Of a DNA stretch of 64,000 nt, positions 25,154 to 33,973 are shown piece by piece. This DNA is from Balneola sp. Lineage in GTDB: Bacteria; Bacteroidota; Rhodothermia; Balneolales; Balneolaceae. The position numbers and the translations under genes were made by a program. The DNA is taken from NCBI GenBank assembly GCA_017640785.1, contig JAEPPZ010000002.1, positions 1-64,000 of the forward strand, written 5' to 3'. Every line of letters starts with the position of its first letter. Position 1 is the stretch's first letter. The notes beneath the pieces are model-generated. The model did no database searches. It saw nothing but the letters and a program-made list of their open reading frames with translations, and was not told the DNA's origin.

Positions 25154-26557
25154 ATGCTAAAAAACTACCCCGCCATTTATACCGACTATTATGAGCTTAC
25201 AATGGCTCAGGGATATTTTTTATCCGGTCGTAAATCAGATACTGCCTGCTTTGATTATTTTTTCCGAAAACTCCCCTTTAAAGGTGGATATGCTGTGTTT
25301 GCAGGACTAGGTGATCTGCTGGAAATACTAAAAGATTTTAAGTTTAGTGATACCGAAATAGATTATTTACGCTCACAGGGTTTTAAAAATGAATTTTTAG
25401 AATATCTGAAAAACTTTGAGTTAACCTGTGATATTCACGCAGCCAAAGAAGGGGAAATTGTATTTAATAATACACCTCTTGTCAGAGTAGAAGGAAATGT
25501 AATAGAAGCTCAAATTATTGAAACACTCCTGCTTAACATTCTGAATTTTGAATCTTTGATAGCTACAAAAGCATCGAGACTTCGTGAAGTAGCAGGTGAA
25601 AGAGTTGTTCTTGATTTTGGGCTCAGACGTTCTCAAGGGTTTGGAGGTATACAAGCCAGCAAAGCATCTGTCATTGGCGGACTAAATGGAAGCTCTAATG
25701 TTTATGCAGGATTGGTACATGGTTTGAACGTGAGTGGAACTATGGCTCATTCCTGGATTCAGTCTTTTCCGGATGAACTCACAGCTTTCCGGGCATATGC
25801 AGAACACTTTCCTGAAAACACGATACTTCTTGTTGATACTTATGATACTTTGAATCAAGGTATACCGAATGCTATTACCGTAGCAAAAGAACTCAAAGAG
25901 TCCGGATACTCATTAAAAGCAATCCGACTTGACAGTGGCGACCTGGCCTACCTATCCAAAAAAGCAAGAAAGCTACTTGATAAAGAAGGATTTAAAGATG
26001 TGAAGATCGCGGCTTCTAACCAGCTGGACGAGTATCTGATCAAAAGTTTACTCGATCAAAAAGCACCTATTGATATATTTGGTGTCGGCACAAAACTGGT
26101 AACAGCTTACGACGATCCTGCTTTGGATGGTGTATATAAATTAGCTTCTGTAAACAGCCTGCCTACTTTAAAAATATCTGAGAATGTAGAAAAAATAACC
26201 CTTCCCGGAATTAAAAAAGTAACCAGGTATTTCAACAAAGATGGTTCTTTCTATGCGGATGGTATTTCACTTAATCATGAAGATGAATTTTCAGTAATTG
26301 AGCATCCACATTTTCCTATTAAAAAAACCAAGGTTAATGACCTTGACTCTTCCCCCCTTATGGAACGAGTGATGCAAAATGGAAAACTAGAAATTGATAT
26401 TCCATCTGCTCAGGAAAGTGCTGAGTATTGTAAAGAACAGTTACTAAAATTAAATCCTGAGTACAAACGATTTGACAATCCTCATGTATATAAAGTGGGA
26501 ATCAGTCGTGAATTAAAATCACTCAGGGATCAATTAATCGAAACAAATTCGAATTGA
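25154..26557 (+). CDS. pncB: Nicotinate phosphoribosyltransferase
   Basis: The enzyme makes nicotinate mononucleotide from nicotinate and PRPP with help of ATP, the salvage entry to NAD. Visible family marks: Y-T-D-x-Y-E-L-T-M-A-Q-G near the N-terminus, D-F-G-L-R-R-S-Q-G, G-T-M-A-H-S-W-I (the His phosphorylated in the reaction), L-D-S-G-D-L-A and F-G-V-G-T-K-L-V-T. The length of 467 residues fits the bacterial type. It is first in a three-gene unit with single-base gaps to pncA and a FAD oxidoreductase. Confidence 0.95.
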   Translation: MLKNYPAIYTDYYELTMAQGYFLSGRKSDTACFDYFFRKLPFKGGYAVFAGLGDLLEILKDFKFSDTEIDYLRSQGFKNEFLEYLKNFELTCDIHAAKEGEIVFNNTPLVRVEGNVIEAQIIETLLLNILNFESLIATKASRLREVAGERVVLDFGLRRSQGFGGIQASKASVIGGLNGSSNVYAGLVHGLNVSGTMAHSWIQSFPDELTAFRAYAEHFPENTILLVDTYDTLNQGIPNAITVAKELKESGYSLKAIRLDSGDLAYLSKKARKLLDKEGFKDVKIAASNQLDEYLIKSLLDQKAPIDIFGVGTKLVTAYDDPALDGVYKLASVNSLPTLKISENVEKITLPGIKKVTRYFNKDGSFYADGISLNHEDEFSVIEHPHFPIKKTKVNDLDSSPLMERVMQNGKLEIDIPSAQESAEYCKEQLLKLNPEYKRFDNPHVYKVGISRELKSLRDQLIETNSN

Positions 26558-26558
26558 T

Positions 26559-27185
26559 ATGTATGCTCTATTGATCATAGATGTTCAAAATGATTTCTGT
26601 CCGGGCGGGAAACTCGCAGTCCCCGATGGTGATGATGTAATTGCACCTATTAACAAACTGTCTCCTTTTTTTGAAAATGTAATTCAAACCCAGGACTGGC
26701 ATCCCAATAACCATACAAGTTTTGCTTCAAATCATAAGAATAAAAATCCATACGATACTATAGATCTTGATTATGGAAAACAAGTTTTATGGCCTAATCA
26801 CTGCGTACAGGAAAGCCGGGGGGCTGAATTCCATCCCGATCTGGAAACCATTCATACAAATATCATTATCAGAAAAGGATTCCGTCCGGAAGTAGATTCC
26901 TATTCTGCTTTTTTTGAAAATGACAAAGCCACTAGCACCGGACTTAAAGGATATTTGGATTCATTGAATATAAGTACTGTTTTTATTTGTGGGTTGGCTA
27001 CTGATTTCTGTGTTAAATGGACCGCTTTGGATTCCATAAAATCCGGATATAACACCTATTTAATTTGCGATGCTGTTAAAGGAATAGATATTGATAATTC
27101 GGTACAAATTGCAATGAAAGAAATGTACGATGCAGGTGTAGAATTCATCTTGTCGGACTACTTAATTCCTCTTTTGGACAACTGA
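26559..27185 (+). CDS. pncA: Nicotinamidase
   Basis: The enzyme hydrolyses nicotinamide to nicotinate, feeding PncB. The cysteine-hydrolase triad is D8, K106 and C151 in L-I-I-D-V-Q-N-D-F, I-I-R-K-G and T-D-F-C-V-K. Metal ligands D46, H48 and H81 are visible in Q-D-W-H and W-P-N-H-C-V-Q. The 208-residue length is normal. The gene starts one base after the pncB stop, so the two salvage steps are co-expressed. Confidence 0.95.
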   Translation: MYALLIIDVQNDFCPGGKLAVPDGDDVIAPINKLSPFFENVIQTQDWHPNNHTSFASNHKNKNPYDTIDLDYGKQVLWPNHCVQESRGAEFHPDLETIHTNIIIRKGFRPEVDSYSAFFENDKATSTGLKGYLDSLNISTVFICGLATDFCVKWTALDSIKSGYNTYLICDAVKGIDIDNSVQIAMKEMYDAGVEFILSDYLIPLLDN

Positions 27186-27186
27186 T

Positions 27187-28278
27187 ATGAAATATGACTT
27201 CTGCGTCTTAGGAGCAGGTTTAGCAGGACTATCTGTTGCTAAAGAACTAAGTTCTATTCCTGATGTAAATGTGATCGTTATTGATCCTCACGGAATTGGA
27301 GGTGGAGCCTCCGGGTCACCGATTGGTCTGGCTAACCCTGCAACCGGACGATTTGCAACGAAATCGTGGAGAGCAGAAGAATCAATAGAGGCTATAAGAT
27401 CAAACCTGGTAGATGTTTCCCCATACAGTTCAGAGAAATTATTCTCTCGATCCGGTGTAATGCGACCTGCCATGGATTCCAAAATTGCCCGACGTATGCA
27501 GGAAAATCTTGAATCCAACGAATGGCCTGATGATTGGTGTGAATGGCTTTCAGAAGATGAAATTAAAACCCGTTTTCCTGATTTACACTCTGAGTATGGT
27601 GGAGTTTGGGTTTCAACAGGAATCACGGTCGCTATTCCAAAATACCTTCAGGCTTTATCCTGTTATTTGAAAGAAAATGGAGTAGAAATACTGGAAAAAA
27701 AGAAATTTGAACTTGATCGCTCATCCGGTAACTGGAATATTAAACTTAGTGATGGCACCCAATTTGAAGCCGGACATTTAATAACTACGGCTGGTATCAA
27801 AACCAAAGAATTCGATTTCTGGAAAGAACTTCTTCTCCATCCTGTAAAAGGTCAGGTTGCCATATTTGAGTGCGAAGATAGCTTTCCTTATAAAGCTGCT
27901 ATTTCTGCTTTAGGATATTTTGCATCACTAGATTCAAAGACCTTTGTTGCCGGCAGTACTTACGAACATAACTTTACTCATGAAGAAGTCGATCTGCAGG
28001 GAAAGGAATATATAGAGAAGAGAATGCTTAGAGTGATGCCTGAACTTAAAGGAAAGTATAGATTAATTGATCAATGGTCTGGGGTAAGAGCTTCTACCCC
28101 TGACAGAATGCCTATAATTGGTCGTCATCCTTCTATAGAAAATTGTTCGGTTTTTGCAGGATTGGGATCGAAAGGTTTACTCTACAGTAGTTTACTGGCT
28201 AAAGAAATATCCCCATTTCTGATAGATCACTCGACTCTCTCTTCCGAAATATCACTGGAAAGGTTTAACTCAAAATAG
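27187..28278 (+). CDS. FAD-dependent oxidoreductase of the DAO/MnmC2 group, 363 aa
   Basis: The N-terminal dinucleotide fold C-V-L-G-A-G-L-A-G-L-S-V-A-K-E-L binds FAD, followed by the loop G-G-G-A-S-G-S-P-I-G-L-A-N-P that resembles the oxidoreductase half of the tRNA modification enzyme MnmC. The C-terminal half has W-S-G-V-R-A-S-T-P-D-R-M-P-I-I-G and the second FAD contact A-G-L-G-S-K-G. Substrate is a secondary or tertiary amine by family, not proved. It begins one base after pncA, so it belongs to the NAD operon transcript; no functional link with NAD is known. No methyltransferase half is attached. Confidence 0.75.
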   Translation: MKYDFCVLGAGLAGLSVAKELSSIPDVNVIVIDPHGIGGGASGSPIGLANPATGRFATKSWRAEESIEAIRSNLVDVSPYSSEKLFSRSGVMRPAMDSKIARRMQENLESNEWPDDWCEWLSEDEIKTRFPDLHSEYGGVWVSTGITVAIPKYLQALSCYLKENGVEILEKKKFELDRSSGNWNIKLSDGTQFEAGHLITTAGIKTKEFDFWKELLLHPVKGQVAIFECEDSFPYKAAISALGYFASLDSKTFVAGSTYEHNFTHEEVDLQGKEYIEKRMLRVMPELKGKYRLIDQWSGVRASTPDRMPIIGRHPSIENCSVFAGLGSKGLLYSSLLAKEISPFLIDHSTLSSEISLERFNSK

Positions 28279-28288
28279 TTGAAATAAA

Positions 28289-28320
28289 AAAGGCTCAACT
28301 TTGAAAAAGATGAGCCTTTA
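28289..28320. terminator. Bidirectional terminator between convergent genes
   Basis: AAAGGCTCA (28289-28297) pairs with TGAGCCTTT (28311-28319), with A-runs on one side and T-rich sequence on the other, giving a terminator for both the NAD operon and the barrel protein gene. Confidence 0.8.
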
Positions 28321-28338
28321 AAAACATAACCAGTTCTT

Positions 28339-29850
28339 TTAGAATCTCAGAACCAGTCCACTAAAAGCAGCGGCAACAGAACCACCATTCTCGGTATCTT
28401 TACCAACTATTGAAGCGCCAAATGATAATTCCAAGAAGTTAAGATCTACACCTGCTCCTGCAGAGTATACTGTTGAAGAATAACCACCAACTCTTGTACC
28501 AAAACGTAAAGGAACCATACCCAACAGTCTGTATTCTAAACCAAGGTTCAAAGTACTTCTTTTAGAATTATTACCGCTTTCATTGAAACCAATACCGTAA
28601 TCTACAGATGTGGTAAGTTTACCCATAGTTAGAGAAGCTCCAAAGTTATACATAGCCGGTAACTCATACGTTACTCCTTCACTATCCTCAGCATCAAAAT
28701 CCCCGTAGACTTCATTTTTCAAACTATCTGCAAGATCGCTGTAAAAATCTCCGGGTTCGTCATCATTGCCTGCACCAGTGAAATCAAATCTTCCACTTGC
28801 AACAAATGAAGTTGGGTTTTGGTCGTAAGTTATTTTTCCGATATCAGTAACAGACATTGAAACACGTAATGTTTTAGTCTTACCGAAAAATCCATCTATA
28901 ATAGGTATACCGGAAATATCCATCTCCAATGTAGCTCCCATATCCAATCCAAATCCGGAAGCATTTACATTGGCATACTCACCGCTTAAGTAATCACCGG
29001 GAGTTACTGAGTTATCTTGTTCAAAAGCTGCTTCAAATTCTCTTAAATCAGCTGATACGTTACCTACAGTATTCAATCGATAATCAAAATTATGGATTAT
29101 TCTGTTAGCGTATTGGCTATTTGTAGCTCGTTGTATTTCAATAGTTGAATTGAAATCAAGATTAGAGTTCTGAATACCGATAATATATTTAGGTGCTACA
29201 CCGGCATAAAGCTTTACATTTTTTGCAAACAGAAGGTTTGGTAAACTTAATATTTGGCGAGCATAGCCTACAGATATTTCTGAAAAAGCCACTGCACCAA
29301 AATCAAAATTCACAGGTGTTACATCGTTTAACTCCTGTGGATCAAGTCCATACACTCCAACTTCAGCAAAACCTCTGTTCATAGTAAAGTTTTCTGTAAC
29401 TCTAACTCTTGTAGCCAAACTTACTGCTGATTTTTTACCTCGATTCGAGAAACCAAAAGGAACAATACTGAAAGTAGTTGATTGATTTCTTGTAAGGTCA
29501 GAGCTTGTTCCTCCAAAAAGGTCGGTAAGCATGTTTTCTGCTACTGCCCCTTCTAAAGTTAGACCTGTTGTAAAGTACTCATCATAAACATCCAAGTTTA
29601 TTAAGGTACCTCCTGCTCTGAATCCTACCCCACCAACAAGACCTAAACTTCTTTTAGGTCTTTTCTTAGTAGAATTGATCATTAAGTTGGCCGGATTTAC
29701 AAAATTTGCATGATATCCATCTAAATATGCTGTTCCTCCGCCTCCCATTCCTAAACTTCTGGAATCGTAATGTCTCGATTGGCTTAGTCCCTCAAAAGAG
29801 GCAGCCATAATAACTAATAAACTAACTGTTAAAACTTTTTTCATTTTCAT
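28339..29850 (-). CDS. PorV/FadL-like outer-membrane beta-barrel (DUF5723-like), 503 aa
   Basis: A signal peptide of about 23 residues ends G-L-S-Q. The mature N-terminus S-L-G-M-G-G-G-G-T-A-Y-L-D-G-Y-H-A-N-F-V-N-P-A-N-L is the hallmark of PorV, FadL and the Bacteroidota DUF5723 group, in which an N-terminal plug lies in the barrel. Further residues alternate as beta strands and the chain ends in an aromatic residue (V-L-R-F), the usual outer-membrane sorting signal. The function could be hydrophobic transport or secretion support. It follows the large lipoprotein gene upstream by six bases, so the two are probably a pair. Confidence 0.75.
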   Translation of the reverse strand: MKMKKVLTVSLLVIMAASFEGLSQSRHYDSRSLGMGGGGTAYLDGYHANFVNPANLMINSTKKRPKRSLGLVGGVGFRAGGTLINLDVYDEYFTTGLTLEGAVAENMLTDLFGGTSSDLTRNQSTTFSIVPFGFSNRGKKSAVSLATRVRVTENFTMNRGFAEVGVYGLDPQELNDVTPVNFDFGAVAFSEISVGYARQILSLPNLLFAKNVKLYAGVAPKYIIGIQNSNLDFNSTIEIQRATNSQYANRIIHNFDYRLNTVGNVSADLREFEAAFEQDNSVTPGDYLSGEYANVNASGFGLDMGATLEMDISGIPIIDGFFGKTKTLRVSMSVTDIGKITYDQNPTSFVASGRFDFTGAGNDDEPGDFYSDLADSLKNEVYGDFDAEDSEGVTYELPAMYNFGASLTMGKLTTSVDYGIGFNESGNNSKRSTLNLGLEYRLLGMVPLRFGTRVGGYSSTVYSAGAGVDLNFLELSFGASIVGKDTENGGSVAAAFSGLVLRF

Positions 29851-29856
29851 AGTCCC

Positions 29857-32109
29857 CTATTTGCCACCAAATTTGTTTTCAATTTTTATCCTAGCTCCTA
29901 AGCTAATTCTGAACGAATCGCTTGCTCTCAATCTCACAGCCTTATTTTCAGACGATCTGAGATTAATTGAAAACTCAACTATATCAGCTGTTTTTAGTAG
30001 TCTTAGCTGCTCCTCAGTTAAAGTTGCAACAAAGCTGTTGTTTTCCTGCCCTCCGGTCGCAAATCCGGTTACATCATCTACCGGGGAAGCAACCAACCTA
30101 TATTCGTTGCCCGGATTAGGTAACGTAAATAATTCGGTATTCGTAGAATCCTGAAAAGATAAAAAGACATTTAACCCTATAGGAAGGTTATTTGTATATA
30201 AAAAGAATATCTGCCCTTCGGTTATGTCAGTATCTTCTCCAAGATCCAAGCCTACATCAGTGGTGTCTGTATAATTAGCGGGATTTCCAAGCTCAGTTCT
30301 AAAAGCTAATGGAAGATCTACATTTAAACCTGGATCAAACTCCAAAGGTGTTGTAATGGTAGCTTCGTTTTCACTTTCATTAACTACAGCTCTTCCTACA
30401 AATCGAATATCACTTGGAAGATTGTTTAAGAACTCATCTACATTCGTAGTATTGATATTAAATGATATCTGACAAGTATTATTCTGGCAATCACTTACAT
30501 TATCGATAGAGAACTTAACCAGTTGTTCAGGTAAAAGTTGCTGCCCGTTGGCCACTAGACCTGTAATAGGGTCACCTGCAGTAACCTCATTAGGTCCCCC
30601 CGCATTTCCAGATAAGTAAACTGAATTTCCATCAGCATCCACACCAACTAAAGCAGCATAAATTGTGGTTTCAATCTTAATATTACTAGTGTAATTTATA
30701 TTGATAATAGGCTCTGTAAACTTAAAACCATCGATTTGGTCAGAAAACTCATCTAACCCATCAATGGTTGTTACTTCTGCTTCATTATCATTAAAAACAT
30801 CAAGAATTTCTGATCCGGTATCATTACTAACGTCGTTGTCACCAAGTAACACAGTTTGAGCTAGTACAATCCCAAAAGCAGATTCAATTGTTAAACCTGA
30901 AATATCAACACTAGCTGTAATCTCATCTGTTTCTGAAATTGTAACAGGGCCAGCGTTTGGTCCGCTCTGTGTGTTCTCCGTAGCTGCTACAATGTTGTAA
31001 CTAACTTCATTATTCTCTGCAAAAATTCTATAACCGGATAAGTCAATATTCATATCAGGTGCAGTAGAATTTGCGGCGATAAAAGGGTAACTCAAAACAA
31101 GGCTGTCTTCTACTCCAAAATCATCGTTCCTGATTCCTGGAAAAGAGATCACAAGTGTTTCTATCCCAATCCCCATATTATTAACAAGATTATTTACGGA
31201 AATAAGACCTGCATTCAATTCAACATAATGAGAAGGATCTGTAAATCTGAATTCTGCATCATCAAATGTAGATGTACTTGTTGTACTGAAATCTTGTGGT
31301 TTAAGGTTTGCTGTAACAGATGAAGCAAAAAGATTGTTACCACTTGCTGTATTAATGAGTAGGTCGCCATCGTCTGCAGGATAATTAAACGCATCCCAGG
31401 TTATAACTACATCAACCGTTATGTTATTTAGTTCATCCCCTTCCGAAAAAACTATACTTGCGGTCTCAGAAGCACCATCAATAAGGTTATTAAAAGTTGC
31501 AACTGTACCAACTTGTACCCCGGATGACAATAAAGTTATATCTAAGCTTTGTATATCAAATCCAAGTTCATTAGTAACTCCGATATCAAGTGAGCCATCT
31601 CTAATTGTTGCACTTGTAAAGAAATCAGAGCTTGCTCCAATATCAATATTAACAGGCATTGCAGAGTTATCTCCAGCGGGAACAAGTGTACCGGCGGGTG
31701 GAGTAGCACCACCTGTAATTTCCGCAAAGTTAGTGGAACCTAAGTCGCCCCCTCCGGATGAAAAGTCGCCAATCTCAATTTCACCAACTTCAGAATTGAA
31801 AGAAGCACTTGTCCCATCTATTTCCGGAACTGCATCATCCAAACTTCCGAAATCAAACTCTTCTTCTGTTGTTATTGAAATTAAACCGCTTGTGGGATCA
31901 ACCACAAATAAAGAATCTAGATCTTCACTTGTTGAATCTACTAAAGCCCCCGTACTATCCCCAAGAAATACATAGGTTTTATTATTTATTATAGGTATTT
32001 CTACCGTGTGTGCCGTTGTAAAGTCCGGTTTTTCGGGTACACTTAGATCACAAGAAGCAATAAAGCTTGCTATGATAATTGCAAACCCGAGCAATTTGAA
32101 TTTAGCCAT
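29857..32109 (-). CDS. Large beta-rich lipoprotein, 750 aa
   Basis: Residues 1-20 form a signal peptide with lipobox I-A-S-C (Cys20). The chain that follows is acidic, low in lysine and rich in Thr, Asn and Asp, with repeated short strands and turns, typical of secreted adhesive or scaffold proteins. I do not recognise domains. Its stop codon lies six bases before the start of the barrel gene (28339), which suggests an operon and joint outer-membrane placement. A 308-base gene-free stretch follows upstream, holding the promoter. Confidence 0.7.
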   Translation of the reverse strand: MAKFKLLGFAIIIASFIASCDLSVPEKPDFTTAHTVEIPIINNKTYVFLGDSTGALVDSTSEDLDSLFVVDPTSGLISITTEEEFDFGSLDDAVPEIDGTSASFNSEVGEIEIGDFSSGGGDLGSTNFAEITGGATPPAGTLVPAGDNSAMPVNIDIGASSDFFTSATIRDGSLDIGVTNELGFDIQSLDITLLSSGVQVGTVATFNNLIDGASETASIVFSEGDELNNITVDVVITWDAFNYPADDGDLLINTASGNNLFASSVTANLKPQDFSTTSTSTFDDAEFRFTDPSHYVELNAGLISVNNLVNNMGIGIETLVISFPGIRNDDFGVEDSLVLSYPFIAANSTAPDMNIDLSGYRIFAENNEVSYNIVAATENTQSGPNAGPVTISETDEITASVDISGLTIESAFGIVLAQTVLLGDNDVSNDTGSEILDVFNDNEAEVTTIDGLDEFSDQIDGFKFTEPIININYTSNIKIETTIYAALVGVDADGNSVYLSGNAGGPNEVTAGDPITGLVANGQQLLPEQLVKFSIDNVSDCQNNTCQISFNINTTNVDEFLNNLPSDIRFVGRAVVNESENEATITTPLEFDPGLNVDLPLAFRTELGNPANYTDTTDVGLDLGEDTDITEGQIFFLYTNNLPIGLNVFLSFQDSTNTELFTLPNPGNEYRLVASPVDDVTGFATGGQENNSFVATLTEEQLRLLKTADIVEFSINLRSSENKAVRLRASDSFRISLGARIKIENKFGGK

Positions 32110-32417
32110 CTATATATTTTAATTTAAATTAGAATCTAATTTGTGAATGAAACTACACCAAAAAAATTATACGTAGTTTTTTTTAGCAAAGACATTAAGA
32201 ATATGTAATAAAAAAAGGTACTGCCTTTTTCGGTAGTATCTAAGATTTATTTCGTAATACTCATTCTTAAAAAAATTGTACACCAACGATTAAATATAAT
32301 TTTCTTGGAATATCTTTTATATAATTGGCTTAATCAATGGGAACACCTTCCCATATCTATGGGTACTAGTACCTATTCTGAATTAAATAAGGTGGGATCT
32401 AATTAACTTGATAAGAG
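32110..32417. other. Intergenic region without a gene
   Basis: Holds the promoter of the large lipoprotein on the reverse strand and a possible weak hairpin (GGTACTGCC / GGTAGTATC, 32217-32239) near an A-run, which might end the tRNA transcript. No coding sequence is seen. Confidence 0.5.
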
Positions 32418-32505
32418 CGGAGAGGGAGGGATTCGAACCCTCGGTACCCTTGTGAGGCACACACGCTTTCCAGGCGAGCCCGTTCGACCGCTCCGGCACC
32501 TCTCC
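32418..32505 (-). tRNA. tRNA-Ser (GGA anticodon)
   Basis: On the reverse strand the 88-base sequence folds as a tRNA: acceptor GGAGAGG/CCTCTCC with discriminator G, T arm GAGGG-TTCGAAT-CCCTC, anticodon loop CTGGAAA with anticodon GGA (32469-32471) and a long variable arm as expected for serine. CCA is not encoded. The anticodon stem CTCGC/GCGTG contains a U-U mismatch at position 28-42. It follows the TonB-like gene by 61 bases and might share its transcript. Confidence 0.95.
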
Positions 32506-32566
32506 GTTTAATCTATCAATAAGATTGGGCGTCAATGATATAGCTATTCTTAACTTATATCAACCT

Positions 32567-33247
32567 TTAAAAACCAAAAGAAAAAACCTGAGTTGTGTAG
32601 GCCTTAACAGGCTTTCCGTTATCTATAGCAGGATTAAACCGCCATTTCTTTGCAGCCGTGAGTGAGGCGCCCATTATTCCATAACCAATTTGCTGAACAA
32701 TCTCGTAATCCCGTGCGTTTTTTTTATACTTTCGGATATTTGAAATAAATATCTCTTCTACAATTCCATTTTTGTCAACCAAAAATGTAACATACACTTC
32801 TGCGATTACTTCTGCATTTCGTGCTTCTTCCGGAGTAGCGGGCTCTATGATCTTTAACGGAGTAGGTGGTCTTTGAGGACTCGCTACCGGTTGATCCGAA
32901 TCTCCTGTTTGGCCAACCTCTCCTTCTCCTAATTCTTCCAGAGACAACATATCTTCAAAGTCCAACAATTCGATATCTTCTTCTATTACTTCATCTGTGG
33001 GAACAGGAACAGGAATCTGAGGTTTTGGAGGGCTGGCGGGAGTTGTCTCTTGTTTTGTTACAATAGACTGTTCTACAAAGATTTCCTGAGTAGGCTCAAT
33101 ATAAACTTTATCCATTTTTTCTGTTGTAATCTCAGGCCATAATTTAAAGATCAGAATCATAACAATAAGCGAGAACATCAAACATAGCATTAACCTATGC
33201 TGATATTCTGTTTCCTTATATATTTTATCCGGATCAAAAAAACTCAC
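32567..33247 (-). CDS. TonB-family energy transducer, 226 aa
   Basis: A GTG start overlaps the plsC stop by four bases (GTGA). After a short polar start, one membrane span lies at about residues 20-38, then a proline-rich linker (P-A-S-P-P-K-P-Q-I-P-V-P-V-P) to cross the periplasm, an acidic stretch, and a C-terminal TonB domain: V-Y-V-T-F-L-V-D-K-N-G-I-V-E-E and the closing K-K-W-R-F-N-P-A-I-D-N-G-K-P-V. The protein should couple proton-motive force to an outer-membrane receptor. ExbB/ExbD are not encoded nearby. Confidence 0.85.
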   Translation of the reverse strand: MSFFDPDKIYKETEYQHRLMLCLMFSLIVMILIFKLWPEITTEKMDKVYIEPTQEIFVEQSIVTKQETTPASPPKPQIPVPVPTDEVIEEDIELLDFEDMLSLEELGEGEVGQTGDSDQPVASPQRPPTPLKIIEPATPEEARNAEVIAEVYVTFLVDKNGIVEEIFISNIRKYKKNARDYEIVQQIGYGIMGASLTAAKKWRFNPAIDNGKPVKAYTTQVFSFGF

Positions 33248-33969
33248 TTAGACCTAATTCGTTTCAATTCCCGATCTATTAACTGATAAGTATGGTCTTT
33301 TAATATGTTAATATCTTCAAAATCAGAAGATTTTATTGGATCCAGAATAGAAATGGAAAAGTTCACATTAGGTTCGACGATCTTAGAGCCTGATTTCATG
33401 GCTAAATGTCCACCCTCTAAAACAATCGGTTGTAAATTAAATCCATATTCATGAGCCAATAGAAAAGCCCCATTCTTAAATCTTTTAATTTTTCCATCTA
33501 ATGTCCTGGTCCCTTCCGGAAATATCATTACCGGAATTTTATCTTTCAAAGGTTGAACCAGATTTTCTAATTTTTTTATAGCCGATTTACTATTTCTGTT
33601 GATAGTTAGATGCCCTGTTAGCCATACTAACCATCCCATTACAGGAATAAAAGCAAGGCTTCTTTTTGAAACCCATTTCATTTGCCATGGTAAATGATAC
33701 GCCAGTGCCATATCCAAAAAGCTCTGGTGGTTTGCAACGAATACAGTTGGCACTTCGGGATCAAACTTCTCTGTTCCCTCAATATCGATCTTCCATTTAG
33801 GACTGGCTTTCATCATAAGTTTTGCCATTATAGCAAGCACTCTGTTGGGTGCTTTTCTGTACGGGTCAAACGGAAATGTAAATACAAATACTATTGAGAT
33901 CAGTACAAAAAAGACAGCGAAAAGAAATGAAAAATAAAGCCAGAGAAAAACACTGAATAATGCCTTCAT
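33244..33969 (-). CDS. plsC: 1-acyl-sn-glycerol-3-phosphate acyltransferase
   Basis: The enzyme adds the second acyl chain in phospholipid synthesis to make phosphatidate. The family motif I is H81-Q-S-F-L-D86 (H-x4-D), and motif III is F-P-E-G-T-R at about 150-155, the glycerol-3-phosphate contact. One long hydrophobic helix (residues 5-35) anchors it in the inner membrane. The length of 241 residues is typical. It is the third gene of a reverse-strand run with accC and murQ, starting five bases after murQ. Confidence 0.9.
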   Translation of the reverse strand: MKALFSVFLWLYFSFLFAVFFVLISIVFVFTFPFDPYRKAPNRVLAIMAKLMMKASPKWKIDIEGTEKFDPEVPTVFVANHQSFLDMALAYHLPWQMKWVSKRSLAFIPVMGWLVWLTGHLTINRNSKSAIKKLENLVQPLKDKIPVMIFPEGTRTLDGKIKRFKNGAFLLAHEYGFNLQPIVLEGGHLAMKSGSKIVEPNVNFSISILDPIKSSDFEDINILKDHTYQLIDRELKRIRSK

Positions 33970-33973
33970 TTAA

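Noticed and set aside
32217-32239. Strong terminator after tRNA-Ser
   Set aside because: The stem has two A-C mismatches on the tRNA strand and lies about 180 bases away, so it is recorded only as weak.
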